DNA of 27,089 nucleotides, from positions 1 through 27,089 of IMG/VR virus record IMGVR_UViG_3300048834_000195. One strand, 5' to 3'. The DNA is from a virus. Under the pieces are notes generated by a model that had not been told where the DNA came from, searched no databases, and worked only from the letters and a program-made list of their open reading frames with translations. Shown one piece after another: positions 1 through 7,939 of this stretch (within the stretch, counting starts at the first letter, position 1; the number at the start of each line of letters is the position of its first letter). A program made the position numbers and the translations under genes.

Positions 1-171
1 GTATGGGTAGGATTGGTTTTGAGAGGTGAATGGCCGGATCCTAATGTGATAAAAATAGCCACTGAAGTCTTGAAAGAAAGATTTGATAAAGAGGCATCTA
101 TCATGTCAGGTGTGGAAGATGTAGTAGTCACTACGGACGTGTCCAGGATCAGAAGCTTAGCAGCGGTTTAA
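1..171 (+). CDS. 3' end of an unknown small protein (partial)
   Basis: The first reading frame is open from the window edge to a TAA stop, giving 56 residues that end in IRSLAAV. The visible part contains VLRGEWPDPNVIKIA followed by a likely amphipathic helix and a short valine-rich stretch (EDVVVTTDV). I do not recognise a family. It lies just upstream of the transposase module and points the same way, so it is probably the end of an early-operon gene. The start is outside the window. Confidence 0.55.
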   Translation, partial: VWVGLVLRGEWPDPNVIKIATEVLKERFDKEASIMSGVEDVVVTTDVSRIRSLAAV

Positions 172-202
172 ACCATATTATTTCATACCAAAATACTCCA
201 TC

Positions 203-346
203 ATGAGAGATCACAAATCACGAGACAAAAAGGGCAATGTAGTCCCGAAATTTGAAAGTAGTTTCAAGTTACTTGTACAGCAAGAAATCGAAAAGGAAGC
301 CGCTGTACGTATGCGGTATTTCAAGCACTTAGCAAAGATCAATTAG
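203..346 (+). CDS. 47-aa basic protein, paralogue of the protein at 4277-4465
   Basis: A short ORF starts MRDHKSRDKKGNVV and ends MRYFKHLAKIN; its stop lies one base before the transposase start codon. The function is unknown. It is probably translated, because the 62-aa protein at 4277-4465 has the same plan: a basic start (THLTRNKEGKLV), a KLL..Q..I.KEA segment, and an MRYYKHLAGI end. Two related small proteins therefore sit on either side of the transposition genes. The basic, helical character would suit nucleic-acid or protein binding, but nothing in the sequence decides between them. Confidence 0.6.
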   Translation: MRDHKSRDKKGNVVPKFESSFKLLVQQEIEKEAAVRMRYFKHLAKIN

Positions 347-347
347 G

Positions 348-2345
348 ATGTCAGTATTCAGAATATTGGAGGGGAAGATGTGTATATCTGTAGATGGCTG
401 TGCCAATGCTATGGGTATTAATTATGAGTCAGCTCTGAATACTGTCAACATGGGTTTAAAGAGATCAAGAAAAGGCCTTGATGGATATCAATACATACTT
501 GATCCTGAAGATGCAAGAAAGAAGTGGATAGTAGTAGAAAGTTTGCCTTATATGACAGGTCAAAGAGTCCTACACTACTACGGTGATATCGACCTATACC
601 ACAATGCCGAACAATGGATTAGTATAATCAATACGATGATACTTCCAGCGGATGGAGTGTGGTATCTTACACAGAAATGTACAGAGACAAAGGCAAAAGA
701 GTACGCCCGTGCGTGTGCCTGGCTAAGATTCACGGATAGTAACCACGACACGCAAAAATATACAACCATGCAGGAACGATATGAGATGATCATAGCGGTC
801 CTGAAACAAGACAAAGGTCATTGTCTGAGAGTCACAAACTGGCGCTCACTACGCAACAAAGTTGTGGCTTTTAATAAGGATGGAAGGGCCTCCCTGCTCA
901 GTGGCAAAATAGGGAATGATAATAGTAAAAAAGTGACTGAAATAGGTGTGAATTTTATCGTAAATTCATACGCTAGTCCACTCAAACCTACTGTCAGGGA
1001 GGTCGCCATCCTTTATAACCAATATGCTCAAACAAAAGGCTGGAGTTCACTCACAGAGGAGCGTGTAAGACAGATCCTTTGTGATCCCGAAACCAAACAA
1101 GCAACAACATTTGCCCGTGACGGTCAAGCCGTGGGCAGAAACATGTACGAACGTACGATCAAGAGACAAAAACCATCATTCGCAGATGCTCTGTGGACAC
1201 TGGATGGATTTACGATACAACTCCGATACCAAGAGAATGGCAAACCAATGTCCGACCTTTATTGCATTGGCATCATGGATGTGTACAGTGACAATATCGT
1301 AGGTTATGCCCTTGGTACTGTAGAAAACTCAGTACTAGTACAGCAAGCCATAAGGGCAGCTATAAGAAACACAATGAAGATGCCTTTACAGCTGCAATAT
1401 GACAACTCTAGCGCCAATAAATCAGCTGAAGCAACTGAATTATTTAACCGTATAGCTAAATGGGCCTTCCCTACAGCGCCATATAATGGTAAATCTAAGC
1501 CTATTGAGAACCTTATCGGACGCCTAGAAGGGCACAATATGAGACATATGCCCAACTTCAAAGGTGGTAATATCACGTCTCACAGCCTTGCAATCAAGGC
1601 AAATCCTGAGTTTTTGCAAGGTCAAAAGCTGCCGGATATGAAGACAGTCATAGAGCAAGTAGGTATCATCATCGATGTCCACAACAATACGTTGGGCAAA
1701 GATGGCAAAACACCTATCGAGCGCTACAATACACCGCATCCTATGCGTAGGAATATGGATTACCTGGAGATGGTACAGGCGTTTTGGGTAGAGCGTAAAG
1801 ATACGGTCCGATATACCAAAGATGGTCTGATCATGGAGGTCAATAAAGAGCGATACACCTACGAAGTGGAGATAGATAGAGGTGTGGAAGATATGGAGTT
1901 CAGATCGAAGTGGCTTGGTACCAAGTTCAATGTGAAATATGACCCTGATGACCTTGAGTATATCTCTCTATGGTATGAAGGTGAACATATCTCAGAAGCA
2001 CGCCAAAAGTGGCTTGCACCGATGGCAATAGTCGACATGGAGGAAGGTGACAGAGAGCGTATAAACAAAGCCCTAGCAGCTAGAAAAGAGTATCCAGCAA
2101 GACTAGCCAAAAAGATCAAGGATCATAAGGTAGCAATCGAAGATGAAGGCGGCCTACCTACAGAACTCAATTATTATGACTTCCATAAGGATGCCTACAA
2201 CCGTCGACAAGAAAGGATGCTCGATGAAGAAATTAGTGTAGCTGCAATGGCAGTCATAGGATACCAGGATGACAAAAAGAAAAAGCCAAATAACTTCCTA
2301 CTCTATGGGGATGAACCTGGAAGCATGGCAGTACTCGAAGATTAA
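348..2345 (+). CDS. Mu-like DDE transposase (MuA family)
   Basis: This 665-residue protein is the expected size for a MuA-type transposase, which pairs the phage ends and joins them to target DNA. The catalytic triad of the RNase H-fold integrase core is readable: D286 in WTLDGF, D352 in LQYDNSS and E387 in KPIENLIG. The D352-E387 spacing gives a D,D-34-E arrangement, shorter than the second interval of Mu A itself. The N-terminal ~90 residues (CISVDGCANAMGI onwards) probably hold the winged-helix DNA-binding part, residues ~100-270 helical DNA-binding subdomains. After the core come a beta-barrel-like section and a basic helical tail (residues ~560-600) of the kind that contacts MuB. The ATPase gene follows 31 nt downstream, the usual A-B pair. 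The start is supported by the tight join to the preceding gene. Confidence 0.95.
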   Translation: MSVFRILEGKMCISVDGCANAMGINYESALNTVNMGLKRSRKGLDGYQYILDPEDARKKWIVVESLPYMTGQRVLHYYGDIDLYHNAEQWISIINTMILPADGVWYLTQKCTETKAKEYARACAWLRFTDSNHDTQKYTTMQERYEMIIAVLKQDKGHCLRVTNWRSLRNKVVAFNKDGRASLLSGKIGNDNSKKVTEIGVNFIVNSYASPLKPTVREVAILYNQYAQTKGWSSLTEERVRQILCDPETKQATTFARDGQAVGRNMYERTIKRQKPSFADALWTLDGFTIQLRYQENGKPMSDLYCIGIMDVYSDNIVGYALGTVENSVLVQQAIRAAIRNTMKMPLQLQYDNSSANKSAEATELFNRIAKWAFPTAPYNGKSKPIENLIGRLEGHNMRHMPNFKGGNITSHSLAIKANPEFLQGQKLPDMKTVIEQVGIIIDVHNNTLGKDGKTPIERYNTPHPMRRNMDYLEMVQAFWVERKDTVRYTKDGLIMEVNKERYTYEVEIDRGVEDMEFRSKWLGTKFNVKYDPDDLEYISLWYEGEHISEARQKWLAPMAIVDMEEGDRERINKALAARKEYPARLAKKIKDHKVAIEDEGGLPTELNYYDFHKDAYNRRQERMLDEEISVAAMAVIGYQDDKKKKPNNFLLYGDEPGSMAVLED

Positions 2346-2376
2346 TATTTTTTAACCTAATTCAATCGTCAAAAAA

Positions 2377-3279
2377 ATGGATTTAAAAACACAATTGCAA
2401 CATGAGATACAGGAAGCCCTAAACTCAGGTGTCTCACAAAACAAACTAGCTGAAAAGATCGGTGTCTCTCCAGCTACTTTGATCAATGTCAAACGTGGTG
2501 AATGGGATAACATCTCAAATGAGATGCTAATGAAGCTACGTGGTTACTTCCGTATCAATGACTGGAAGACTTACGAAACCACCAATATGAAAGCCATCAT
2601 GGAACTGTGTAGCGACGCTGCCAATGGCAAAAAGTTTATGGCCATCGCAGGATATACCGGTGCAGGTAAGACCACAGCGCTCAACCGTTATGCTTCCAAA
2701 AATTCTGAAGCTTATTATGTCCTAGCGACCACCATAATGACACAAAAGTCATTCCTTACTGAGATACTAAGGTCTATGGGTATCAGTGAAGGCCAAAGCA
2801 TAGCTGACAAAATGGCATTGATCTGTAAGGAAATGAATAAGGGTGCTAACTCACTTCTTATCATCGATGATGCAGGCAAACTGACTGACAATAATTTGCG
2901 TCTCATTCAGATCATCTACGATGCTACTGAAGACAATGCAGGTATCATTATTTCAGGTACAGATTACCTTGCTGACTATATCACACGTGGAGCAATCCAG
3001 GACAAACGTGGATTTAGAGAACTAAAAAGACGTATTGCCTTTTGGCAGCCAACTTTAAAGCCTACCAAAGGCGAGGTAGCTGTCATCTGTCAAGATTGTG
3101 GCATTACGGATCCTAAAGCCATCACCTACATCCAGCAAGAAATGAAAAATTTCGGTGATATCAAAAACATAGTCACCAATGCCGTGGAAGCGATGCATAA
3201 AAAAGGCATAGCCATCACACGTGAAGTCCTTGAAAGTCTGCATGTAGGTAACCATTTCTACAAAACCATAACAGCGTAG
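2377..3279 (+). CDS. Mu B-like AAA+ ATPase, transposition target selector
   Basis: This 300-residue protein is close in length to Mu B (312 aa). Residues ~10-40 form an XRE/lambda-like helix-turn-helix (SQNKLAEKIGVSPATLINVK), as in the N-terminus of Mu B. A P-loop ATPase follows, with Walker A GYTGAGKTT at residues 92-100 and Walker B SLLIIDDAGKL around D164/D165. MuB-type proteins bind target DNA with ATP, stimulate the transposase and deliver target DNA to it. The position directly after the transposase supports the role. The start is preceded by the A/T-rich leader AACCTAATTCAATC (2354-2367) and a run of A, with no Shine-Dalgarno sequence. Confidence 0.93.
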   Translation: MDLKTQLQHEIQEALNSGVSQNKLAEKIGVSPATLINVKRGEWDNISNEMLMKLRGYFRINDWKTYETTNMKAIMELCSDAANGKKFMAIAGYTGAGKTTALNRYASKNSEAYYVLATTIMTQKSFLTEILRSMGISEGQSIADKMALICKEMNKGANSLLIIDDAGKLTDNNLRLIQIIYDATEDNAGIIISGTDYLADYITRGAIQDKRGFRELKRRIAFWQPTLKPTKGEVAVICQDCGITDPKAITYIQQEMKNFGDIKNIVTNAVEAMHKKGIAITREVLESLHVGNHFYKTITA

Positions 3280-3282
3280 GCG

Positions 3283-3633
3283 ATGGATATCAAGTACTAC
3301 AGGCCTACGACCACCGATGCCATAATGAAGCATCTCAAGATCAGGGAAGCACGTATGTTTTGGATAAGGATAGACACGGCAATAGTGTATCTGAAAGATA
3401 AGTACGGTGAGGAAGCGATGTACATCATAAGGAAGGATCCTGAGTTTTGGAAGTGGTGGTTAAGGATATGGGAAACACTCGATAAGAAGTTTCTCAATGC
3501 TTCAGGCGCTAGCCGGGTAGGATTACACATGAAGGATTATTTGTACTTCCAGTATTACACATCATTGTCCTTCGAGATGGATCATAAACAAGTAAAAAAA
3601 TATTTTTTCAATCATAAAAATTTAGTAAAGTGA
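3283..3633 (+). CDS. Conserved-looking early protein of unknown function
   Basis: This 116-residue protein starts 3 bases after the ATPase stop and ends in a 4-base overlap (GTGA) with the next gene, so it is clearly part of the early operon. It is rich in aromatic and basic residues (EFWKWWLRIWETLDKKFL, KDYLYFQYY). I see no known motif. Its place between the MuB-like gene and the DUF3164 gene suggests a small accessory to transposition or replication, but that is context only. Confidence 0.75.
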   Translation: MDIKYYRPTTTDAIMKHLKIREARMFWIRIDTAIVYLKDKYGEEAMYIIRKDPEFWKWWLRIWETLDKKFLNASGASRVGLHMKDYLYFQYYTSLSFEMDHKQVKKYFFNHKNLVK

Positions 3634-4280
3634 TCGATATTAAAAAACAAAATGGAAGCAACTGGCTCGATGAGACAGGTGCCGCAATACCAGCCAATAG
3701 AGTCACCAAGGCTGAGAAATTTAAGGAGTCAGCTGCAAGTAGATTGGCCAAAAAGGCAATAGCCCTGAGTGATAAACTTGCTGAGTATAAAACAGAGATC
3801 AGCAACACGTGTGCTGAGGTCATTGAGATAGTTCGTAAGGAAAATGAAATCAAGTCCAATAGCAAAGGTAACTTCACCTGGTATAACTTTGATCAAAGTA
3901 TAAAGGTCGAAGTCAATATCAATGAAGCTATAAGATTTGATGAAGTCCTTATAGACGGTGCGAAGCAAAAACTATTGCACATCATCGAGAATAATGTGCA
4001 AGCTGAAGACTTCATTAAATCAATAATCGTAGATGCATTTCAGACTACCAATGGTAGGCTAGATACTAAGCGAGTATTAGGACTCAAGAGACACACAACT
4101 AGAATATCTAACAAGGAAATCAGAGCCGAATGGGATGAAGCTATGAGCCTTATAGATAAGTCAATTACAAGGCCTGAAAGCAAGTCATACTACAGGATCA
4201 GTATCAAGAACTCAGAAGGCAAATTTGAGAATGTAGACCTTAATTTTTCATCAGTAGAACCTAAAATAGAAGAACAATGA
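3630..4280 (+). CDS. DUF3164 family protein (Mu-like phage early protein)
   Basis: This 216-residue protein matches the plan of DUF3164 proteins found in the early region of many Mu-like phages. It has a short N-terminal WLDETGAAIPANRVTK segment and a long helix (residues ~30-70). Then come FDEVLIDGAKQKL, an AFQTTNGRLDTKRVLGLKRH block, WDEAMSLIDKSI, and a strand-rich end (SKSYYRISIKNSEG). Its function is unknown. The likely start is GTG, overlapping the upstream stop as GTGA. It overlaps the next ORF by 4 bases (ATGA), which implies coupled translation. Confidence 0.85.
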   Translation: MIDIKKQNGSNWLDETGAAIPANRVTKAEKFKESAASRLAKKAIALSDKLAEYKTEISNTCAEVIEIVRKENEIKSNSKGNFTWYNFDQSIKVEVNINEAIRFDEVLIDGAKQKLLHIIENNVQAEDFIKSIIVDAFQTTNGRLDTKRVLGLKRHTTRISNKEIRAEWDEAMSLIDKSITRPESKSYYRISIKNSEGKFENVDLNFSSVEPKIEEQ

Positions 4281-4465
4281 AAACACATTTAACCCGAAAC
4301 AAAGAAGGCAAGTTAGTAGCTGCCTATCCTGACACCGTCACGAACATAGGCGGTAAAGATGTGGTCACACACAGTGGCCAATCTAAGTTACTCCAGGCAC
4401 AAGCTATAAGCAAGGAAGCCCGTAAGAACATGAGATATTACAAACACTTAGCAGGTATCAGATAA
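4277..4465 (+). CDS. 62-aa basic protein, paralogue of the protein at 203-346
   Basis: This small protein overlaps the stop of the DUF3164 gene by 4 bases, and its own stop overlaps the next start. It begins MKTHLTRNKEGKLV and ends EARKNMRYYKHLAGIR. The first and last parts align with the 47-aa protein at 203-346, with an extra middle segment (VTNIGGKDVVTHSG). The similarity between two such short ORFs is good evidence that both are genuine. The function is unknown; the C-terminal MRY(Y/F)KHLA box may be the functional element. Confidence 0.75.
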   Translation: MKTHLTRNKEGKLVAAYPDTVTNIGGKDVVTHSGQSKLLQAQAISKEARKNMRYYKHLAGIR

Positions 4466-4809
4466 TGGAGTTAATTTTTCAAGAAGATTATCAGTCAATG
4501 AAGGTAAAAATTTACCTGCGAGTGAAGGAAGGAAACATGACTAGTATCATTGGTCAAAAAGATGGTCATTTGATTAGTCAATTACTTGACCCAATGAATG
4601 GCAATGCAGATCCTTTAATTCCATTGCTTGAAATGAATAGGAATTTTGCTTTTGATTTTTTAAAAGCAGTTGGTGATTACAACAGTAAGTTAGGAATCAA
4701 AAATGAGAATGAAAATCTATTGCAAGGTAAGTTGTCAGCTACTGAAAAACACCTTGAAGATTTAAGAAAGCATTTTGATTTATTATTTACAAAGGTTATA
4801 GATCAATAA
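4465..4809 (+). CDS. Small unknown protein with a C-terminal helix
   Basis: The ORF encodes 114 residues. The C-terminal ~50 residues (GDYNSKLGIKNENENLLQGK onward to FDLLFTKV) look like one long, possibly coiled-coil, helix. The base composition is visibly more A/T-rich than the DUF3164 gene, which may mark a separately acquired insert. The first ATG is joined to the previous stop. An alternative start at 4498 (MKVKIYLRV) lies at the edge of a palindromic word, AGGTAAA-AA-TTTACCT (4502-4517). No family recognised. Confidence 0.65.
   Translation: MELIFQEDYQSMKVKIYLRVKEGNMTSIIGQKDGHLISQLLDPMNGNADPLIPLLEMNRNFAFDFLKAVGDYNSKLGIKNENENLLQGKLSATEKHLEDLRKHFDLLFTKVIDQ
4502..4517. promoter_or_regulatory. 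Palindrome AGGTAAA-AA-TTTACCT, possible operator
   Basis: A 7-bp inverted repeat with a 2-base centre lies inside the start of the 114-aa gene. The same two arms, without the 2-base centre, occur at 11401-11414 and 11454-11467. Repetition of this word makes a protein-binding site plausible, although here it could be chance within coding sequence. Confidence 0.3.
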
Positions 4810-4833
4810 ACTAAGATATCATTTTTTTGGCAG

Positions 4834-4866
4834 GGGGACTGTAATAAGCACCGAAAAGCAGTCCCC
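4834..4866 (+). terminator. Intergenic hairpin (GGGGACTG / CAGTCCCC)
   Basis: An 8-bp perfect stem (4834-4841 with 4859-4866) has a 17-base loop. It is preceded by a run of T and followed by TATTTT. It lies between two early genes on the same strand. The T tract after it is weak, so it may be a partial terminator, a processing site or a messenger-stabilising hairpin rather than a full stop. Confidence 0.45.
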
Positions 4867-4888
4867 TATTTTAAACCTAATTTCAACC

Positions 4889-5086
4889 ATGGACACACAA
4901 CAATTTGAATACTCAGTAAAAAGGCTTGCAAAAATACTTTCAGTACAAGCTGAGATAGAAGGAATGAAAGCCTTCAATAAGCAAAGAGAGATACAAGGCG
5001 ATAGTGTTGGATATAATAAAGATGCTTTTGATCAGCTTGCTTATCAACTTGAAATCTTATCAGTTTGTCACAACGATCAATTATAA
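4889..5086 (+). CDS. 65-aa unknown protein
   Basis: A short helical protein (MDTQQFEYSVKRLAKILSVQAE). It starts directly after the leader AACCTAATTTCAACC (4874-4888), which resembles leaders of two other genes in this operon. That resemblance supports the start. No family recognised. It lies 3' of the intergenic hairpin and begins a new tightly packed sub-cluster of small genes. Confidence 0.6.
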   Translation: MDTQQFEYSVKRLAKILSVQAEIEGMKAFNKQREIQGDSVGYNKDAFDQLAYQLEILSVCHNDQL

Positions 5087-5091
5087 TACCC

Positions 5092-5298
5092 ATGTACCAA
5101 ATCACAGAAGAAACAACCATAGGATGGCAGCCGGACGCAAAGGACGGCGCTACAGCTCTAGAAGTAAAGATCACTGATAAACTGGAATTGATGTCAGTAC
5201 CATTTCAGACTGATCTCAGAAGGATGAACCAATTTAAGATGAACGATAAAGACATTGTCTATTTACGACCTAATCAAGTAATAAAAATCAATCAATAA
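5092..5298 (+). CDS. 68-aa unknown protein
   Basis: I place the start at the ATG at 5092 (MYQITEETTIGWQPDAKDG), 5 bases after the previous stop. The longer frame would overlap the upstream gene. The protein looks beta-rich (ALEVKITDKLELMSVPFQTD, DIVYLRPNQVIKI). No family recognised. The next gene starts 2 bases after its stop. Confidence 0.6.
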   Translation: MYQITEETTIGWQPDAKDGATALEVKITDKLELMSVPFQTDLRRMNQFKMNDKDIVYLRPNQVIKINQ

Positions 5299-5300
5299 TC

Positions 5301-5687
5301 ATGGCAGATTACAAACACACTCTCATAAATCGCATGTGCGATGATCTAAAGCTAAGCCTTAAAGAAGTTATCGAAATAGCGGCAAATGCTTACACTGATG
5401 ATCTTGATAGCCTTACTAATACTGAAATAAACCTAGTACAAAAGTACCTTCAGGAGACAGTGGATAAGAAGAAAGAACCGATGACAAAGAAGATCATACA
5501 TCTGCTATCTCTATACGGTATGACTACGGCAGCTGGTAGACCTGACACCTTCAGAATACAAAAATACATCAAAGGCATAGGCAAAAGAAACCCAAAAAAG
5601 AAAAGCCTTTATTCTCTGTCCTACACAGAAACCCTTGACGTACTCAATCAAGTGGAAGTAATGGTAAATAAAGAAATCAAAAAGTAA
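5301..5687 (+). CDS. GemA-like (Mu gp16 / DUF1018-type) protein, probable
   Basis: This 128-residue protein has a two-part helical plan. The first half ends in SLTNTEINLVQKYLQE. The second half runs from KKIIHLLSLYGM through RIQKYIKGIG to a YSLSYTETLDVLNQVE motif. This resembles the GemA family of Mu-like phages, in which two halves each end in an L(T/S)..E...V...L motif. Mu GemA is reported to alter host gene expression and DNA supercoiling. The match is by pattern only and the protein is somewhat short, so the name is provisional. Its place in the middle of the early operon fits. Confidence 0.5.
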   Translation: MADYKHTLINRMCDDLKLSLKEVIEIAANAYTDDLDSLTNTEINLVQKYLQETVDKKKEPMTKKIIHLLSLYGMTTAAGRPDTFRIQKYIKGIGKRNPKKKSLYSLSYTETLDVLNQVEVMVNKEIKK

Positions 5688-5718
5688 ACAATTTTCATTC
5701 ACACATAAATTCACTCTT

Positions 5719-6150
5719 ATGCAACTCTTAAAAGTAGATCATCTGAAAAGTGTCGCCGGAAAGCAATCAGTCCCGTCGATGACTTTCAAAATCAATGGTG
5801 TAATAAGCATCACACCTGCATTGGTAGAAAAAGTACAACCGGAAGCATTAAAAACTGATGGTGTTTATTACCTACATATTTACACATGTGAAAATCCAGT
5901 CGCTAACCCTGAGATAGGCATCATTATAGATCAAGTGCCTACTGAAGGTCTGAAAATCAGATTTGATAAAGCAGCTATCGAAGGTGGTAGAGCCAAATCA
6001 AATATCTGCATCTCTGCTAAACCTGTCGTCATGAAAATGGCAAAAGACTTTGATTGGCCACTTGCTGAAGATAAAAACGCTAGTGTCAAATATACCTTCA
6101 AGGATCAAAGCAAATTATCTGATAACACTCCAGTATTTATACTAGCATGA
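5719..6150 (+). CDS. 143-aa unknown protein
   Basis: A soluble, mixed alpha/beta protein (SMTFKINGVISITPALVEKV, TDGVYYLHIYTCENP, EIGIIIDQVP). Its stop overlaps the next start (ATGA), so it is translated with the 71-aa protein. I see no catalytic motif and do not recognise a family. Its codon use resembles the surrounding phage genes. Confidence 0.65.
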   Translation: MQLLKVDHLKSVAGKQSVPSMTFKINGVISITPALVEKVQPEALKTDGVYYLHIYTCENPVANPEIGIIIDQVPTEGLKIRFDKAAIEGGRAKSNICISAKPVVMKMAKDFDWPLAEDKNASVKYTFKDQSKLSDNTPVFILA

Positions 6151-6362
6151 GAGTCAATATCCAAGTAGGCGAAAAGGTACATGTACCTTCCTACAACCAA
6201 AACGTAGTAGTTACCAAAGTAGAAAACGGCATCCCTACTGAAGGTAAATTCATAGACGGTACTGGAAAGCTTCAGATAGTAGATCTAGTTACCACTACAT
6301 GGGAGTTATACTCAGTGGTCAAAGCCTTGTGGAATATCATTCGTACACTATTTAAAGGCTAG
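6147..6362 (+). CDS. 71-aa unknown protein with an amphipathic C-terminus
   Basis: It overlaps the preceding stop by 4 bases. The N-terminal two thirds look like a small beta-barrel (VNIQVGEKVHVPSYNQNVVV, GKLQIVDLVTTT). The last ~20 residues (YSVVKALWNIIRTLFKG) could form a membrane-associating amphipathic helix. It ends just before the endolysin gene, so a role in lysis is possible but only positional. Confidence 0.6.
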   Translation: MRVNIQVGEKVHVPSYNQNVVVTKVENGIPTEGKFIDGTGKLQIVDLVTTTWELYSVVKALWNIIRTLFKG

Positions 6363-6366
6363 TAGA

Positions 6367-7026
6367 ATGATAGATATAGATAAACATAAAGATATATTAG
6401 CTGAGATCAGACGTAGATATAATATCAACACGCCTATGAGACTAGCCCATTTTCTAGCGCAGGTAGATCATGAAAGTGCTGGTCTTACTGTACTGGTTGA
6501 GAACCTTAATTATACACCACAAGCATTGTTAGCGAAGTTCTCACGTGAACGCATCACCCAAGCACAGGCTATGAACCTTGGCCGTGTAAAAGGTAGACCT
6601 GCAAAACAACAAGATATTGCTAATGTAATATATGGTGGTCAATGGGGACGCATGAATCTTGGAAATAGACAGGATGGAGATGGGTGGAAATTCCGTGGAC
6701 GTGGCCCGCTACAATGTACTGGTAGAAGGAATTATGCATTATTCGGCTCGTATATGGGTGAGGATTATACAAATGATCCTGATAAGATAGCGACCATTGA
6801 AGTAGGAATGTTATTCGCAGGATGGTATTGGACAGAACGCAAAATAAACCAATTTGCAGATAAGGATTGGCAGGCCAAATCAGGTATAATACTTCATAAT
6901 TTTGATCTGAGTATTGGTCAAGTAATTACACGTAGGATTAATGGTGGTGAGAATGGCATTAAAGAAAGATTTAACCTTTTTTTACAATACAAAAAACTTT
7001 TAAATGACACCAGCACAGCTGAATAG
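6367..7026 (+). CDS. GH19-type endolysin (chitinase-fold lysozyme)
   Basis: This 219-residue single-domain protein has the signatures of phage GH19 muralytic enzymes. It has HFLAQVDHESAGL with the probable catalytic acid E36, VENLNYTPQAL with E45 as candidate second acid, and the KFRGRGPLQCTGRRNY substrate-cleft motif at about residues 102-117. The C-terminal ITRRINGGENGIKER is the usual GH19 end. It would cleave the glycan strand of peptidoglycan at lysis. I see no signal peptide, so release would need a holin; a holin-like gene lies far away at 21447. It overlaps the next gene by 23 bases. Its place in the early/middle operon rather than with the holin is unusual for its role. Confidence 0.9.
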   Translation: MIDIDKHKDILAEIRRRYNINTPMRLAHFLAQVDHESAGLTVLVENLNYTPQALLAKFSRERITQAQAMNLGRVKGRPAKQQDIANVIYGGQWGRMNLGNRQDGDGWKFRGRGPLQCTGRRNYALFGSYMGEDYTNDPDKIATIEVGMLFAGWYWTERKINQFADKDWQAKSGIILHNFDLSIGQVITRRINGGENGIKERFNLFLQYKKLLNDTSTAE

Positions 7027-7369
7027 ACTCACTACCCTTATGATCGAGATCCAGGATTTACACAAAGAACTCTCGGAAGCGTACGAGTCTAGATCGATCA
7101 TGAGACTATCCAGTGACCTATGCCTGTGCGCAGGTGTCACGCTAGATGCTGTCAGGGCTAATGATAGGAAGCCACACATATCAGATATACGTAAGATACT
7201 GATATGTAAGCTTAGGGAAGAAGGATATACCCTGACAGCAATCGGCGATTTTTTAAAACGTGATCACAGTACTATCATACAAGCGCTCAAGATACACGCT
7301 AACTATTATAGTAATGATGAGAAATTTAGAAACCTTAGTAACAAATTAAGAAATGGCAGCACTAAATAA
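7004..7369 (+). CDS. Stand-alone DnaA domain IV-like DNA-binding protein
   Basis: Residues ~35-105 of this 121-residue protein match the C-terminal DNA-binding domain of the replication initiator DnaA. They contain a first helix pair (SSDLCLCAGVTLDAVRAND), IRKILICKLREEGYTLTAIGDFL, and the DnaA signature RDHSTIIQAL with R86-D87-H88-S89-T90. In DnaA this motif reads the DnaA box. The AAA+ part of DnaA is absent; only a short helical N-terminus precedes the domain. It could bind DnaA boxes in host or phage DNA as a competitor, or act as a phage transcription regulator. It overlaps the endolysin gene by 23 bases and the next gene by 17. Confidence 0.8.
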   Translation: MTPAQLNRLTTLMIEIQDLHKELSEAYESRSIMRLSSDLCLCAGVTLDAVRANDRKPHISDIRKILICKLREEGYTLTAIGDFLKRDHSTIIQALKIHANYYSNDEKFRNLSNKLRNGSTK

Positions 7370-7610
7370 CAAAATCCTATCTGATGTGATAGAAGAAATA
7401 AAACGTGAAGTGGCCACACGTGTGAAGGTATATCCACAATGGATAGCAGCCGGAAAGATAGACAGGCCTACAGCTGAGCACCGTTATCTATGTCTTATGA
7501 CAGCCATCAAAGAACTGGAAGCGCTACAAGCGCAAAAGGTAGGCTCTCAGTCAAGACTATTCGACAATCCTTTTGAACCTAAAACACCTGATTTCAATGC
7601 TAAAGATTAA
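7353..7610 (+). CDS. Small phage protein with a KxYPxWIxxGKI motif
   Basis: This 85-residue protein contains EIKREVATRVKVYPQWIAAG followed by AEHRYLCLMTAIKELEAL. The pattern is common to small proteins of unknown function in many phage early regions. The C-terminal ~25 residues (SQSRLFDNPFEPKTPDF) look disordered and may be a peptide motif for binding a partner. It overlaps both neighbours, which implies coupled translation. Confidence 0.7.
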   Translation: MAALNNKILSDVIEEIKREVATRVKVYPQWIAAGKIDRPTAEHRYLCLMTAIKELEALQAQKVGSQSRLFDNPFEPKTPDFNAKD

Positions 7611-7935
7611 TCCAATAAAACTCAGACTTACTGAAGGTGAATTACAAGCGTTATTATATGTCTTGGATAACCTTGATTTTAAGTATATAGCCACTGCAAA
7701 TGATCTTAACGCTTTCACTATATTAACAATATGGCAGCCACTCAAAAAGGCACATGACAAATTTAAAACAGGTGCTTCTAGGTACACGCTGGACATCGGT
7801 ATTGCTGCATCCTTATACATTGTACTCAATGGTGAGATAAGCGCTCCTTGCATACGAGTGAGGCTAGAATTAGAAAAGTATATGATAAATACTTACTACA
7901 CATTAGATGAATTATTAAATAAAAACAAATCCTAA
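7597..7935 (+). CDS. 112-aa unknown protein
   Basis: I choose the ATG at 7597 (MLKINPIKLRLTEGELQALL) because it shortens the overlap with the previous gene to 14 bases; an in-frame ATG at 7573 is possible. The protein is largely helical, with one hydrophobic stretch (DIGIAASLYIVLNG). No family recognised. Confidence 0.6.
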   Translation: MLKINPIKLRLTEGELQALLYVLDNLDFKYIATANDLNAFTILTIWQPLKKAHDKFKTGASRYTLDIGIAASLYIVLNGEISAPCIRVRLELEKYMINTYYTLDELLNKNKS

Positions 7936-7939
7936 ACCC

